Shown here piece after piece: positions 18,723 through 28,027 of a stretch of 60,870 nt of DNA (within the stretch, counting starts at the first letter, position 1; every line of letters starts with the position of its first letter). The notes under the pieces were generated by a model, which saw nothing but the letters and a program-made list of their open reading frames with translations, was not told the origin of the DNA and ran no database searches. The position numbers were made by a program, and so were the translations under genes. Source of the stretch: Pseudonocardiales bacterium (lineage in GTDB: Bacteria > Actinomycetota > Actinomycetes > Mycobacteriales > Pseudonocardiaceae); assembly GCA_019247305.1 (NCBI GenBank), contig JAFAPC010000120.1:1-60870 (forward strand), read 5' to 3'.

Positions 18723-19970
18723 ATGGCGGCCCGAGTAGCGCGGATGGCCCGGTCACGAGCGGCCATTGTTCTCCGCACCGCTGCGGTCGTCATCGCTGCT
18801 GGTGCGCTGACTCTGCTCGGCGCGGTACCCGTCGTCGCCCGTCCCGCCTGCTCGCCGCAGATCGCCCCGCCCCCGCCGGTCGACTCTTCCGAAGCCCCGG
18901 CTCCGGGCACCCTAGCTCCTCCGCCGCTGGCGGTCCCTGACCCGCCGGTGGGTGGGCTACGGATGGGCGAATGCGGGCTGGTGCTGCCCGCTGGCGCGCC
19001 CGCCCCGCCGACCGGAATCAGCTCAACGTCGTGGCTCATCGCCGACGCCGACTCCGGTGCGGTGCTCGCCGCCCGGGACCCCCATGCGCGCAACCGCCCG
19101 GCCTCCACGCTCAAACTGCTGATCGCCCTGCTGGTCGCGGACCAGCTTCCCCCCGATCGGGTCGTGGTCGCCACCGAGGCCGACACCGATGAGGATGGCA
19201 GCCGGGTCGGCGTGGGTCCGGGCGGTCGCTACACCGTCCGGCAGCTGCTCACCGGTTTGCTGCTCGCCTCTGGTAACGATGCCGCACACGCCTTGGCTGT
19301 CCAGCTCGGCGGGGTCAGGCAGACCCTTGAGCAGATGAACGAGTTGGCCGCCCGGCTGGGTGCGCGCGATACCCGAGCCGCCACCCCGTCCGGATTGGAC
19401 GGGGTGGGCATGAGCGCCTCCGCCTATGACCTGGCGTTGGCCTTCCGCCAGGTGCTCCGCCGCCCCCTGCTGGCCGAGCTGCTGGGTACCCGGCAGACGG
19501 ATTTCCCCGGTTACGGCAACCGGCCTGGGTTCGTGGTCAGCAACGACAACAAGCTGCTGCGGACCTACCCGGGCGCGCTGGGTGGCAAGACCGGGTTCAC
19601 CGACGACGCCCGGCATACTCAGCTCGACGCTGCGCAGCGCGGCGGGCGGCGGCTGATGGTAGTGCTGATGCGCGGCGAGCAGCGCCCGGTGTCGATGTCG
19701 GAGCAGGCGGCCCGGCTGCTGGACTATGGGTTCGCGCTGCCCCCCGGCAGCTCAGTCGGCCGGTTGGTAGATCAGGCCCAAGGGAATCAGGCCCAGTCGC
19801 CGCAGACGGCAGAAGCGGCCCCGGTAGCTGGCGTCCCGGCCGCGTCCCGGGGCTGGATCGGCGGATCCTCCGACGCCGCCAGGTTGACCCCGGTGGTGCT
19901 GTGGGTTGGTGTGGCCTTCACCGTGCTCGTTGTGCTCGGTGCTCTGGTAGCCCGCCAGCGCTACCGCTAG
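18723..19970 (+). CDS. dacB: D-alanyl-D-alanine carboxypeptidase (penicillin-binding protein, S11)
   Basis: 415 residues. Trims the terminal D-Ala of peptidoglycan stems outside the membrane. An N-terminal signal or anchor helix (about 18-40) is followed by a Pro-rich linker; the active-site S-T-L-K lies near 127-130, S-G-N near 183 and K-T-G near 288, all intact. A C-terminal TM helix (V-V-L-W-V-G-V-A-F-T-V-L-V-V-L) anchors it. It starts 10 bp after the coiled-coil gene and is probably cotranscribed. The name follows M. tuberculosis dacB1 and is not certain. Confidence 0.92.
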   Translation: MAARVARMARSRAAIVLRTAAVVIAAGALTLLGAVPVVARPACSPQIAPPPPVDSSEAPAPGTLAPPPLAVPDPPVGGLRMGECGLVLPAGAPAPPTGISSTSWLIADADSGAVLAARDPHARNRPASTLKLLIALLVADQLPPDRVVVATEADTDEDGSRVGVGPGGRYTVRQLLTGLLLASGNDAAHALAVQLGGVRQTLEQMNELAARLGARDTRAATPSGLDGVGMSASAYDLALAFRQVLRRPLLAELLGTRQTDFPGYGNRPGFVVSNDNKLLRTYPGALGGKTGFTDDARHTQLDAAQRGGRRLMVVLMRGEQRPVSMSEQAARLLDYGFALPPGSSVGRLVDQAQGNQAQSPQTAEAAPVAGVPAASRGWIGGSSDAARLTPVVLWVGVAFTVLVVLGALVARQRYR

Positions 19971-20096
19971 GGCACGGCAGCGCAGCGCTCCCCTGACATT
20001 GCTGCATCTGATCGCGTCGTGCCGTGCGGTGCCCGTCTGGTGGCGTTGGCTCCGAGGTCATCGCTCAGCCAACGCCGTGGGTCAGCCGGACCCAGT

Positions 20097-20129
20097 GAGC
20101 CCCGGCGGTCGGGGGAATCACCGGGGCTC
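20097..20129 (+). terminator. Hairpin downstream of dacB
   Basis: Arms GAGCCCCGG (20097-20105) and CCGGGGCTC (20121-20129) with a 15-base loop. It lies in the 334-bp gap between the convergent dacB and TSUP genes, which otherwise holds only the palindrome at 20225. Confidence 0.6.
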
Positions 20130-20224
20130 AACCAGTTCATCGCCGCAGCATCGAGCCGCGTTACAGGCCACTCACTGAGCAGGACCGGAACCTGACCACC
20201 GGTCCGGCGGGGCGAGGCCCAGCG

Positions 20225-20287
20225 CCGTGAACTCGACCAGACCGACCTGACAAGGGCTCCACGACGTCGGTGACGTCGAGTTCACGG
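20225..20287. repeat. Interspersed palindrome, family B copy 2
   Basis: Perfect 13-base arms CCGTGAACTCGAC (20225-20237) and complement (20275-20287). The core equals that of the 126-204 element. It sits 18 bp beyond the stop of the TSUP gene, a terminator-like position between convergent genes. Confidence 0.8.
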
Positions 20288-20304
20288 AACAGACTGATCG
20301 GTTG

Positions 20305-21177
20305 TCACTGGCCGGTTGGTTCGGCTGCGGGCTGCGGCACGCGCAGGAGGACCATCATGGCGCCTCCGGCGACCGCTGCGCCGATCACCAGTGGGGTGGG
20401 CACCTTCAGCAGCGTCAGCCCCGAGCCGAGCAGGACCGCGACGATCAGCGGCCCGATGATGGCCGCCGGACCCCGGGTGGACAGTCGGGCGCCGAGGTAG
20501 ACCCCAGGCAACGCGCCAAGCAGGAGTGAGGTGGCGGCGGCCAGGTGGGCGTCGCCGTAGAGCACGTGACCGACCGTGGCGGTGGCCACCAGCGGGATCG
20601 CCTGGACGAGACCGGTACCGGCGAGCTGAGCCGGACGCAGCTGCTGTGGGTAGGCGATGAGCAGCAGCGCGATGACCAGCGAGCCCCCACCGACGGAGGT
20701 CATGCCGACGGCGAAGCCGCCGATCATGCCGATCGCGACCGTGCGCAGCGGGTGTACGACCAGCGGCCGGTCGGCGTGCTCACCCCGAAGGCGGGCCCGG
20801 CGGTCAAGCACCTGCCGGAGCAGCGTCATCCCCACCGAGGTGCACAGCGCGACGCCGATGGCCAGCTTCAGGTCGGCCTGCACGCCCGGGGCGTGCCCGA
20901 CCGTACCGATGAGCGCGGCACCGGCGAACGCGGCGGGCACCGAGCCCACCACCAGCCAGCGGACGAGCGACCAGGTCACGGTGCGGCAGCGCAGGTGCAC
21001 GGCCGCGCCGACCGGCATCATGACCAGCGAGGTGATCAGGTCGCTGGCGATCGCGCTCAGCGGCGCGACCCGAAAGACCAGCACCAGCAGCGGGGTGAGC
21101 ACCGCGCCGCCGCCGATACCGATGAGGCCGACCAGCAGGCCGACCAGCAGGCCGGCCACCGCAAGGTCGAGATGCAT
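20305..21177 (-). CDS. TSUP-family (TauE/SafE) membrane permease
   Basis: 290 residues with about eight hydrophobic helices and the duplicated TSUP core: G-L-I-G-I-G-G-G near 18-25 and G-M-T-S-V-G-G-G-S-L near 155-165. The family exports sulfite, sulfonates or other anions; the substrate here is unknown. GGGAGGT precedes the ATG. No sulfur-metabolism gene is adjacent. Confidence 0.9.
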   Translation of the reverse strand: MHLDLAVAGLLVGLLVGLIGIGGGAVLTPLLVLVFRVAPLSAIASDLITSLVMMPVGAAVHLRCRTVTWSLVRWLVVGSVPAAFAGAALIGTVGHAPGVQADLKLAIGVALCTSVGMTLLRQVLDRRARLRGEHADRPLVVHPLRTVAIGMIGGFAVGMTSVGGGSLVIALLLIAYPQQLRPAQLAGTGLVQAIPLVATATVGHVLYGDAHLAAATSLLLGALPGVYLGARLSTRGPAAIIGPLIVAVLLGSGLTLLKVPTPLVIGAAVAGGAMMVLLRVPQPAAEPTGQ

Positions 21178-21736
21178 CGGGTACCTCCCTTCACCACGGC
21201 CGACCGCGCAGCTTAGGGGAAACGAAGTCTGGTGCGTTCAGTGGGCGCACAGTTGGTGACGCGGTGTGATCAACTGTTGGCCATCCAATGCAGCCACCGG
21301 CCAAGATATTCACCTCAGGGCAACCAAAATGTCAGCCGGTTTTAGATGGGACCCATCTCACACCGCGGCGCATACTTTTCTCACCGCCAGTTTTCACTCC
21401 TCGCCAGAGAGTCAATCTGATCCTTTGTTGACATTGGCTCGGACACGGCCGGTTTTCACTTGGTGTCAGCGAGGTAATGTTGGGCAGTCATTGACACCGA
21501 CTTCGAGACCCGCTTAGTATCTCACTCGTCGATCCCGAGCCGAACCGGAGCCGCAGAAATGAACAGGGAGTGGGATGTTGTTAGCCTCAGGTTTCCTTTC
21601 GCTCACACACCCACTGCCACAGCCCCCATCCTGCGACCACGCCGACAAATTCATTGAACAGTCACTTAAAAAGATGCTTCGCGGTTAACTCCCCAACCGA
21701 CACGGGAGAGAAACCACAACACAAAGGAGGTGGCTG
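21178..21736. promoter_or_regulatory. 559-bp gene-free region
   Basis: No protein-like frame is seen. 21290-21700 is clearly lower in GC (about 50%) than the neighbours. It contains the promoter region of the short Gly/Leu peptide gene, whose ribosome-binding site AAAGGAGG is at 21723-21730. Its composition suggests a foreign or regulatory origin. Confidence 0.45.
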
Positions 21737-21910
21737 GTGATAAAACACCACTACCCCAAATTCGAGGTGGGATTACTACGAGATGATATGAAAGGAGGGA
21801 TCATGACTGGCGGAATTGGCGGAATTTTGGGCGGCCTTCTGGGTGGCCTTGGCAACACTCTCACCGGCCTTTTGGGCGGCCTCGGCGGCCTTCTCGGCGG
21901 CCTGCTGTGA
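21737..21910 (+). CDS. Short Gly/Leu-rich hydrophobic peptide, possible peptide precursor
   Basis: One frame with two well-placed starts. GTG 21737 follows AAAGGAGG by six bases and gives 57 residues; ATG 21803, after AAAGGAGGGATC, gives 35. The core is a run of G-G-L-L and G-G-I-L units (for example I-L-G-G-L-L-G-G-L-G-N-T-L) ending in L-L-G-G-L-L. The long form adds a charged 22-residue leader (K-H-H-Y-P-K-F-E). Glycine-zipper peptides of this kind insert in membranes, as some bacteriocins and toxins do. A complex hairpin follows. No modifying or export gene is adjacent. Confidence 0.6.
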   Translation: MIKHHYPKFEVGLLRDDMKGGIMTGGIGGILGGLLGGLGNTLTGLLGGLGGLLGGLL

Positions 21911-21933
21911 TAACCTGGAGGTGGTGAACCGCG

Positions 21934-21989
21934 ACGGCCTCTCCGCGCTGTGAAAATGCTGTCAAAATTTTGACAGTAGGAGAGGCCGT
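21934..21989 (+). terminator. Nested hairpin after the short peptide gene
   Basis: Outer arms ACGGCCTCTCC (21934-21944) and complement (21979-21989) enclose an 18-base perfect palindrome (21959-21976, CTGTCAAAA and complement). It starts 24 bp after the stop and precedes cinA. It is likely a terminator; the inner palindrome could also be a protein-binding site. Confidence 0.65.
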
Positions 21990-22065
21990 TGCTGTAGCAC
22001 CGGTCACACACGACAGAGCTGGCCCTTGGCCGCCGGCCGAGGAGCACGGACTAGCGTGGCTGCTC

Positions 22066-23430
22066 GTGAGTAATAAGGCCACCGTCGGCGGAGCCGACAA
22101 TCCAACCACCGTCGGCGGAGCCGACAATCCAACCACCGAGGTCCGGGCCGCGATCGTGGTCACCGGAACGGAACTGCTCAGCGGCCGGATCACCGACTGT
22201 AACGGCCCGTGGCTGGCGCGGCGGCTAGGCGAGCTGGGCGTCGAGGTGGCCCACCTGATGTGCGTCGGAGACCGACCGGCGGATCTGGCGGCGGCACTGC
22301 GATTCCTCGCCAGCCAGGGTGTTGATCTGGTCGTCACTAGCGGTGGGCTCGGCCCGACCGCAGACGATCTGACCGCCGAGGTGCTCGCCCGGTTCGCCGG
22401 CGTGGAGCTGGAGCTCGACGAGGCGATGGAACAGCAGATCGCTGCCATCCTCGCCCGGTACGGTCATCTGGCGCCCATGGACCCCAAGACACTGCGGGTA
22501 GCGAACCGCAAGCAGGCGATGGTACCCTGCGGCGCCGAGCCGCTCGACCCAGTGGGGACCGCACCTGGGCTGGTGGTTCCGGTCGTGGGCGGGCCGACGG
22601 TGATCGCGCTCCCCGGACCACCGCACGAACTGCAGGCGATGTGGCCGGCGGCGCTAGCTACCTCCGGCGCCGCAGCGGTGTTGGCGCCCGTCCAGCCCTT
22701 CGCCTCAGCGCGGCTGCGGCTGTTTGGGCTGCCCGAATCGGAGATCGCGGCGACGCTGCGCGAGGTGAGCGCGACGCTGGACCTGGCCCCGCTGGAGATC
22801 ACCACCTGCCTGCGGGGCGCCGAACTGGAGATCGACATTCGGCATCGGCCCGGCGCCGAGGCGATCTGTGCCGCACTGATTGACCAGCTCCGGGCTCGGC
22901 ATTCGCGGTATTTGTTCTCCACCGACGGCAGCTCACTGGATGATCAGCTCGCCGGTCTGCTGACGGGACGGCGGATCGGGCTTGGCGAGTCGTGCACCGG
23001 CGGGCTGCTGGCTGCTCGGCTCACCGAGCGGCCAGGGTCGTCGGCCTACGTCGCGGGCGGTGTGGTGGCCTATTCCAACGCCGCGAAGACCGAGCTGCTG
23101 GGCGTTCCCGCCGAGCTGATCGAGCAGCACGGTGCGGTGTCGCCGGAAGTGGCGGCCGCGATGGCCGACGGGGCACGGAAGCGCTTCGGTGCCGACATCG
23201 GCTGCGGAATCACTGGGGTAGCCGGTCCCGGCGGGGGCACCGAGGCCAAGCCGGTGGGTTACGTGTGCCTGTGCGTGACCACCAATGATGGCGCCGCGTT
23301 GGCCCGCGACCCCGTACTGCCCGGAACCCGTGCCGAGATCCGCGACCGGTCGGTGACGGTTGCCATGCACCTCCTGCGGCGGGTCTTGCGCGCCGCCGAG
23401 GCCGAGGCAGCACAGGCTACCGGAGCGTGA
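22066..23430 (+). CDS. cinA: CinA-family protein (nicotinamide mononucleotide deamidase / competence-damage protein)
   Basis: 454 residues from GTG 22066. The N-terminal MoCF-like domain ([24 protein letters not shown]) is followed by the C-terminal CinA deamidase domain ([31 protein letters not shown]). The C-terminal domain recycles NMN in the NAD cycle. The N-terminal extension holds two copies of a nonapeptide (T-V-G-G-A-D-N-P-T) from a 27-bp tandem repeat, absent from typical CinA, so translation might start later. Confidence 0.92.
   Translation: MSNKATVGGADNPTTVGGADNPTTEVRAAIVVTGTELLSGRITDCNGPWLARRLGELGVEVAHLMCVGDRPADLAAALRFLASQGVDLVVTSGGLGPTADDLTAEVLARFAGVELELDEAMEQQIAAILARYGHLAPMDPKTLRVANRKQAMVPCGAEPLDPVGTAPGLVVPVVGGPTVIALPGPPHELQAMWPAALATSGAAAVLAPVQPFASARLRLFGLPESEIAATLREVSATLDLAPLEITTCLRGAELEIDIRHRPGAEAICAALIDQLRARHSRYLFSTDGSSLDDQLAGLLTGRRIGLGESCTGGLLAARLTERPGSSAYVAGGVVAYSNAAKTELLGVPAELIEQHGAVSPEVAAAMADGARKRFGADIGCGITGVAGPGGGTEAKPVGYVCLCVTTNDGAALARDPVLPGTRAEIRDRSVTVAMHLLRRVLRAAEAEAAQATGA
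22081..22134 (+). repeat. Tandem 27-bp duplication at the cinA 5' end
   Basis: Copies at 22081-22107 and 22108-22134 are identical. Each contains the palindrome GTCGGCGGAGCCGAC. The length keeps the reading frame, so copy number could vary without breaking cinA. Confidence 0.9.
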
Positions 23431-23465
23431 GGCGGCCGCTGGCAGGGCCAGACCTGGCCGCCTCG

Positions 23466-23666
23466 CTACCGATGGAGCGCGCGACGGTCCGAGCTGCCCG
23501 TCATTCCCTTCACCGCGGCGTAGACGAGGGAGCCGACGAACAGCATACCGCCGATCATCACCGCCCAGAACAGCAGCTTGAGCGCAAAACCCAGCACCAG
23601 GCCCAGCACCGTGAACCCAATCCAGATCAACGCAATGATCCCGAGCAGCTTGATCACAGTTTGCAT
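23466..23666 (-). CDS. Small two-helix membrane protein
   Basis: 66 residues from ATG 23666, preceded by GAGGAGACC. Two hydrophobic segments (about 5-26 and 29-52) are joined by a short turn, with a short basic tail (R-R-A-L-H-R). No family recognised. It lies between the convergent cinA and the codirectional decarboxylase gene. Confidence 0.7.
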   Translation of the reverse strand: MQTVIKLLGIIALIWIGFTVLGLVLGFALKLLFWAVMIGGMLFVGSLVYAAVKGMTGSSDRRALHR

Positions 23667-23769
23667 GGTGGTCTCCTCACCCATCCGACAGTCCTCGTAG
23701 CGCGCCCTGGGAGCTGACCGCTGGTCCCCAGTACACACCCATCCCGGATCGCCGTCGATGCTCGCCGCT

Positions 23770-25254
23770 TCATGAGCGGGGACGCCCGTTCTCGGCGTGC
23801 AGCGCAGTGGCGCTCTGCTGGATCACCTGCCATGACTGCTGGGCGTGGCGACATTCGGTGAAGGTACCGCCGGTAGCGATCCGCAGCACAACCTCGTCCC
23901 GAATCTTGGTGTGGGTGAGAAAGGTGGTTCCGCTGGCGTTGACCCGCGCCAGCAGGTCACGATTCATGCTGTTCGGGTCGGCACCGTGGATTGGGCCATC
24001 GTGGATTGGACGGAGCCGGAAGCAGACGAGCGACAAACGAGGGGGCGCGCTGATCTCGAACCGGTCGTCGGCGCGGATCCACTGCGCGAACTGCTCGGCG
24101 AGGCCGATGCCGTGGCGGATGTGGTGGCGCAGCCCGTCCACCCCGTACCAGCGCAGGACGGCCCACAGTTTGAGGGCGCGGAACCGACGCCCGAGAGGTA
24201 CCTGCCAGTTCCGGTAGTCCGTGACCATACCGGATTCGGACGGGGTATTGCGCAGGAACTCGGGGAGAATCGTCAAAGCATCGGTGAGCCAGCGGCGGTC
24301 GGCGACCCAGAAGGCATCGCAGTCGAAGGTGGTGAGGAGCCATTTGTGGGGGTTGGTGCAGTAGGAGTCCGCGTACTCGGCCACCCCGTCGTGGAGCCAG
24401 CGCAGCTCTGGGCACACCGCGGCGACGCCAGCGTAGGCGGCATCCACGTGGAGCCAGATGCCGTGCTCACGGCAGATCCGGCCGATGTCCGCCACCGGGT
24501 CGAGGGCGGCCGTCGAGGTGGTTCCGATCGTCGCGATCGTGAACAGTGGCGTGATGTTCGCGGCGAGATCCGCCTTGACGAGGGCATCGAGGTGGGCGAC
24601 GTCTAACGCCATCGTGGCTGGGTCGGTCTTTACGTATCTGACGGCCTGTTCGCCGAGCCCGGTGATGATCGCGGCCTTAATGGCCGCAGAATGAGCTTCT
24701 CGGGTGACGTAGAGAGCATACTGGTGCGACTCGACTCCGTCCTGTCGCACTCTCCCGTTACTGGCTCGGTACAGCGCGGCGACAATCGCGACGAGCACGG
24801 CACTAGAGGCGGTGTCCTGGATGACCCCACCACCAGGTCCGTCGAAGCGGAAACGGCCCGGAAGCTCCAAGATCTCGACCAGCCAGTCCAGCATGTGCTG
24901 TTCCAGTTCCGTGCACGCGGGACTGGTAGCCCACGACATTCCTTGCACACCCAGCCCCGCTGAGAGCAGATCGGCGAGCACGGCCGGCCCCGATGTGTTA
25001 GCGGGAAAGTAGCCGAAGAACCTGGGGTGCTGCCAGTGCAGCAGACCGGGAACGATGACATCGTCCATGTCAGCGAGCAGCGCCTCGAACGGTTCACCGT
25101 GCTCGGGCGCGTGGTCCGGCAGCTTCTGGCGGATCTGACCAGGCAGAACGTCCGGGGCCACCGGCAACGATTCCAGGCGCAGCCAATAATCGGCGATCCA
25201 GTCCACCGCTTGGTGACCATATCGCCGGAATTCCTCCGGGCTCATGTGCGTCAC
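23770..25254 (-). CDS. PLP-dependent group II decarboxylase (aromatic amino acid decarboxylase-like)
   Basis: 494 residues. Decarboxylates an aromatic or related L-amino acid to an amine. Family features: N-terminal P-E-E-F-R-R-Y-G-H-Q, H-P-R-F-F-G-Y-F-P-A-N-T-S, H-V-D-A-A-Y-A-G and the PLP lysine in N-P-H-K-W-L-L. The length fits DDC/TDC proteins. A second Met at codon 4 is an alternative start. No cognate transporter is adjacent, so the substrate (Tyr, Trp or Phe) is not resolved. Confidence 0.93.
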   Translation of the reverse strand: MTHMSPEEFRRYGHQAVDWIADYWLRLESLPVAPDVLPGQIRQKLPDHAPEHGEPFEALLADMDDVIVPGLLHWQHPRFFGYFPANTSGPAVLADLLSAGLGVQGMSWATSPACTELEQHMLDWLVEILELPGRFRFDGPGGGVIQDTASSAVLVAIVAALYRASNGRVRQDGVESHQYALYVTREAHSAAIKAAIITGLGEQAVRYVKTDPATMALDVAHLDALVKADLAANITPLFTIATIGTTSTAALDPVADIGRICREHGIWLHVDAAYAGVAAVCPELRWLHDGVAEYADSYCTNPHKWLLTTFDCDAFWVADRRWLTDALTILPEFLRNTPSESGMVTDYRNWQVPLGRRFRALKLWAVLRWYGVDGLRHHIRHGIGLAEQFAQWIRADDRFEISAPPRLSLVCFRLRPIHDGPIHGADPNSMNRDLLARVNASGTTFLTHTKIRDEVVLRIATGGTFTECRHAQQSWQVIQQSATALHAENGRPRS

Positions 25255-25276
25255 CGCACGCCTCCTCCCTAGCGAC

Positions 25277-26350
25277 TTAGCTCGGAACGTCCGGACGAGA
25301 CCCGGCGATGACGTCAGGGGGGCTCTCCGCGGCTGGCGGAGGTGGCGGCGGGGGGACCTCAGGGGAAACCTGCTGGTGGTCCTGCGCGACCCGCGCCGGA
25401 CCCACCGCCGCCCATGCCGTGAGGAACAACAGGAACCGGGAGACGAAATAGGCGAACACCATCAGTCCGATCACCGGGCCGAACAGCCGTCCGGTGGGGC
25501 TGTTGGTGACGGTGTCCAGGTAGATGGCAAAAGCTTGCTTGAGGACCTCGAAACCAATCGCCCCGAACCACGCGACGTGCGTCGCGCTGCGCAGCGGCAC
25601 CGGTTTGCGCGGCAATCGCGCAATCACCCAGAGGAACACCAGCCACATGCCGGCCACCGAGGCCACCACGGCGAGGGCCACCAGCACCAGCCGGGCTCCG
25701 ACGACCTGCCCCAGACCCAGCGCGTTCAGCACGACGCTGGCGAACGCGGTGCCGACACCGGTCAGCACAAAAGACGCCACCAGCGCCACTCCCAGGCCGA
25801 GCAACGCCAGCAGGTCGAGGATCATCTTGCGGAGGAAGCCCGGCACCTGGGGCGGCTGCTCCCCCGGCGGTGACGACCCCTCGGTCGATGGTCCCTGGGC
25901 CGATTCCCCCTGGGCCGATTCCCCCTGGGTTGACTCCCACTGGGCGGTGAGCGCCTCGCGGAGGTTTCCCATCCAGCCTAGCCCGGAGTACAGCGCGCCG
26001 AGCAGGCCCACGATCCCCACGCCGTTGCGGGATGCGATCGCCCCGGTGATGATCTGGTTGAGGGTCGGTCCCAACCCGGCTGGCGCCGCCGACTGGATCT
26101 GCTCCTGCAAGTGGCGCAGTAGCTCCGGGTTGCCGGCGAGCACAAAGCCAGCGGCCGCGAAAGCAATCATCAGCAGCGGCACCAGGGAGAGCACGCTGAA
26201 GAACGTGATCGCCGCAGCGTAGTGGTCACCGTGGTGGATCGTGTAGGACTGTCCGGCGCGCAGCAGATGATCCAACCACGGATACCGCCGACGGTAACGC
26301 TGCACCAGGCCCGGCTGCCCGCCAGGCTGCGCTGCGCTGGTCCCCTGCAT
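25277..26350 (-). CDS. YihY/BrkB-family inner membrane protein
   Basis: 357 residues with about six hydrophobic helices and the family N-terminus (H-G-D-H-Y-A-A-A-I-T-F-F-S-V-L-S-L-V-P). The region near 145-165 has a Ser/Gly/Glu linker made by a 15-bp tandem repeat (G-E-S-A-Q twice) at about 25893-25937. The C-terminus is Pro-rich. Family function is uncertain. It lies 22 bp upstream of the decarboxylase gene on the same strand. Confidence 0.87.
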   Translation of the reverse strand: MQGTSAAQPGGQPGLVQRYRRRYPWLDHLLRAGQSYTIHHGDHYAAAITFFSVLSLVPLLMIAFAAAGFVLAGNPELLRHLQEQIQSAAPAGLGPTLNQIITGAIASRNGVGIVGLLGALYSGLGWMGNLREALTAQWESTQGESAQGESAQGPSTEGSSPPGEQPPQVPGFLRKMILDLLALLGLGVALVASFVLTGVGTAFASVVLNALGLGQVVGARLVLVALAVVASVAGMWLVFLWVIARLPRKPVPLRSATHVAWFGAIGFEVLKQAFAIYLDTVTNSPTGRLFGPVIGLMVFAYFVSRFLLFLTAWAAVGPARVAQDHQQVSPEVPPPPPPPAAESPPDVIAGSRPDVPS

Positions 26351-26378
26351 AACCCGCTAGGTTAGCGTCCCCGGCCGG

Positions 26379-26687
26379 TCAACCGCAGTCGCTGCCCGGG
26401 GTCGGAGCGAGGTAGTCCTGCATGGCCCAGTGGTCTGGCGCAAGTTGCCGGAAACCGTTAAGGATGGTCCGGTCGGCCGCCACCACGTCCCCCCTGTGGT
26501 AGGTTTGCACCACGGAGGCGTCACTGTCCGGGTTAGACCGGACGTTGAGCATATCTGCGGTAACCGTCACCGTGCACGACCGCGAGGCGCCGACTCCGCC
26601 GCCGTTCTGGTTGTTGTGCGCGGCAAAGAGCAGGAAGACACCCAGCACCACGGCTCCCCCGATGACCCATTTCTTTGTCGTAGTCAC
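26379..26687 (-). CDS. Membrane-anchored SH3b-like protein
   Basis: 102 residues: an N-terminal TM helix (about 7-23) after T-T-T-K-K, then an extracytoplasmic bacterial SH3 module (A-D-M-L-N-V-R-S-N-P-D-S-D-A-S-V-V). Two Cys (in S-C-T and near the end, D-C-G) may form a disulfide. SH3b modules usually bind cell-wall peptides. It is codirectional with yihY. Function unassigned. Confidence 0.8.
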   Translation of the reverse strand: MTTTKKWVIGGAVVLGVFLLFAAHNNQNGGGVGASRSCTVTVTADMLNVRSNPDSDASVVQTYHRGDVVAADRTILNGFRQLAPDHWAMQDYLAPTPGSDCG

Positions 26688-26750
26688 CTGCCACGCTCCG
26701 CTGTTACGATCCTATTCGGGGAGAACCCCGTTCCGGGATGAGGCCATGCG

Positions 26751-27965
26751 TCACAACCCCATGGCTTGCCGCAACCCCTGATCGAGCTCGTCGAGAAAAG
26801 CCTCGGTGGTCAGGAACGGGGTCGTCGGGCCGATCAGCAAAGCCAGATCCTTAGTCATTTTACCGCTTTCGACAGTGCCGATACAGACCCGCTCCAGAGT
26901 ATCCGCGAATCGGGTGACCTCGGGGGTCGCGTCCAGCGTTCCGCGGTGACGCAGAGCCGCAGTCCAGGCAAAGATTGACGCGATCGGGTTGGTCGACGTG
27001 GGCTTGCCCTGCTGATGCTGCCGGAAATGCCGGGTGACGGTGCCGTGCGCGGCCTCCGCCTCGACGGTCCGGCCGTCCGGGGTCATCAAGACGCTGCTCA
27101 TCAGGCCCAGTGAGCCGAAGCCCTGCGCGATGGTGTCCGATTGCACGTCGCCGTCGTAGTTCTTGCAGGCCCAGACGTAACCGCCGGGCCACTTCAGCGC
27201 GGCCGCCACCATGTCATCGATCAACCGGTGTTCGTAGGTGAGGCCGTGCTCGGCGAAGTCAGCTTTGAACTCTGATTCATAGATCTCGGCGAATACGTCT
27301 TTGAACATGCCGTCGTAGGCTTTGAGGATCGTGTTCTTGGTCGACAGGTAGACCGGGTAGCCGCGGGCCAGACCGTAGCGCAGCGACGCCCGGGCGAAAT
27401 CCTCGATGGATGTGCGGTAGTTGAACATTCCGAGTGCGACACCGCCACCCTCATCGAAGTGCGCCACCTCCCGCACCAGCGGCTCGCGGCCGTCGTCGGG
27501 GGTGTAGGTGATCGTCACGGTACCCGGCCCGGGGACGGTAAAATCGCTGGCCTTGTACTGATCGGCGTGCGCGTGGCGACCGATGATGATCGGCTTGGTC
27601 CAGTGCGGCACGAGGCGGGGAACGTTGGCGCACACAATCGGTTCCCGGAAGATCACCCCACCGAGGATGTTGCGGATCGTCCCGTTGGGTGAGCGCCACA
27701 TCTCCTTCAGGCCGAACTCCTCGACCCGCGCCTCATCAGGGGTGATGGTGGCACATTTGACGCCCACCCCGTGGCGGGCGATCGCGTGCGCCGCCTCGAC
27801 GGTGACCTGGTCGTCGGTGGCGTCCCGGTGGGCGATGCCCAGGTCGTAGTAGTCGAGGGTGATGTCGAGATAAGGCAAGATCAGCTTGTCCTTGATCACC
27901 CGCCAGATGATCCGCGTCATCTCGTCGCCGTCAAGCTCGACAACGGTTCCCGTTACCTTGATCAA
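26751..27965 (-). CDS. icd: NADP-dependent isocitrate dehydrogenase (homodimeric)
   Basis: 404 residues. Oxidises isocitrate to 2-oxoglutarate in the TCA cycle. The TTG at 27965 lies five bases after a perfect AAGGAGG and gives the family N-terminus [18 protein letters not shown]; the frame extends upstream to an ATG at 27998 without homology. Substrate and metal motifs include [20 protein letters not shown] and A-A-H-G-T-V-T-R-H. It follows mdh on the same strand, forming a small TCA cluster. Confidence 0.95.
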   Translation of the reverse strand: MIKVTGTVVELDGDEMTRIIWRVIKDKLILPYLDITLDYYDLGIAHRDATDDQVTVEAAHAIARHGVGVKCATITPDEARVEEFGLKEMWRSPNGTIRNILGGVIFREPIVCANVPRLVPHWTKPIIIGRHAHADQYKASDFTVPGPGTVTITYTPDDGREPLVREVAHFDEGGGVALGMFNYRTSIEDFARASLRYGLARGYPVYLSTKNTILKAYDGMFKDVFAEIYESEFKADFAEHGLTYEHRLIDDMVAAALKWPGGYVWACKNYDGDVQSDTIAQGFGSLGLMSSVLMTPDGRTVEAEAAHGTVTRHFRQHQQGKPTSTNPIASIFAWTAALRHRGTLDATPEVTRFADTLERVCIGTVESGKMTKDLALLIGPTTPFLTTEAFLDELDQGLRQAMGL

Positions 27966-27987
27966 GTTGTCCTCCTTCGGAGGACCC

Positions 27988-28027
27988 GTGAGTGGCAATA
28001 CGAGCTATAGCTCGCATCGCCACTCAC
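27988..28027 (-). promoter_or_regulatory. Intercistronic hairpin between mdh and icd
   Basis: Arms GTGAGTGGC (27988-27996) and GCCACTCAC (28019-28027) flank an inner CGAGCTATAGCTCG palindrome. It overlaps the mdh stop codon and ends 22 bases before the icd start. It could be a terminator or attenuator that tunes icd relative to mdh. Confidence 0.65.
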
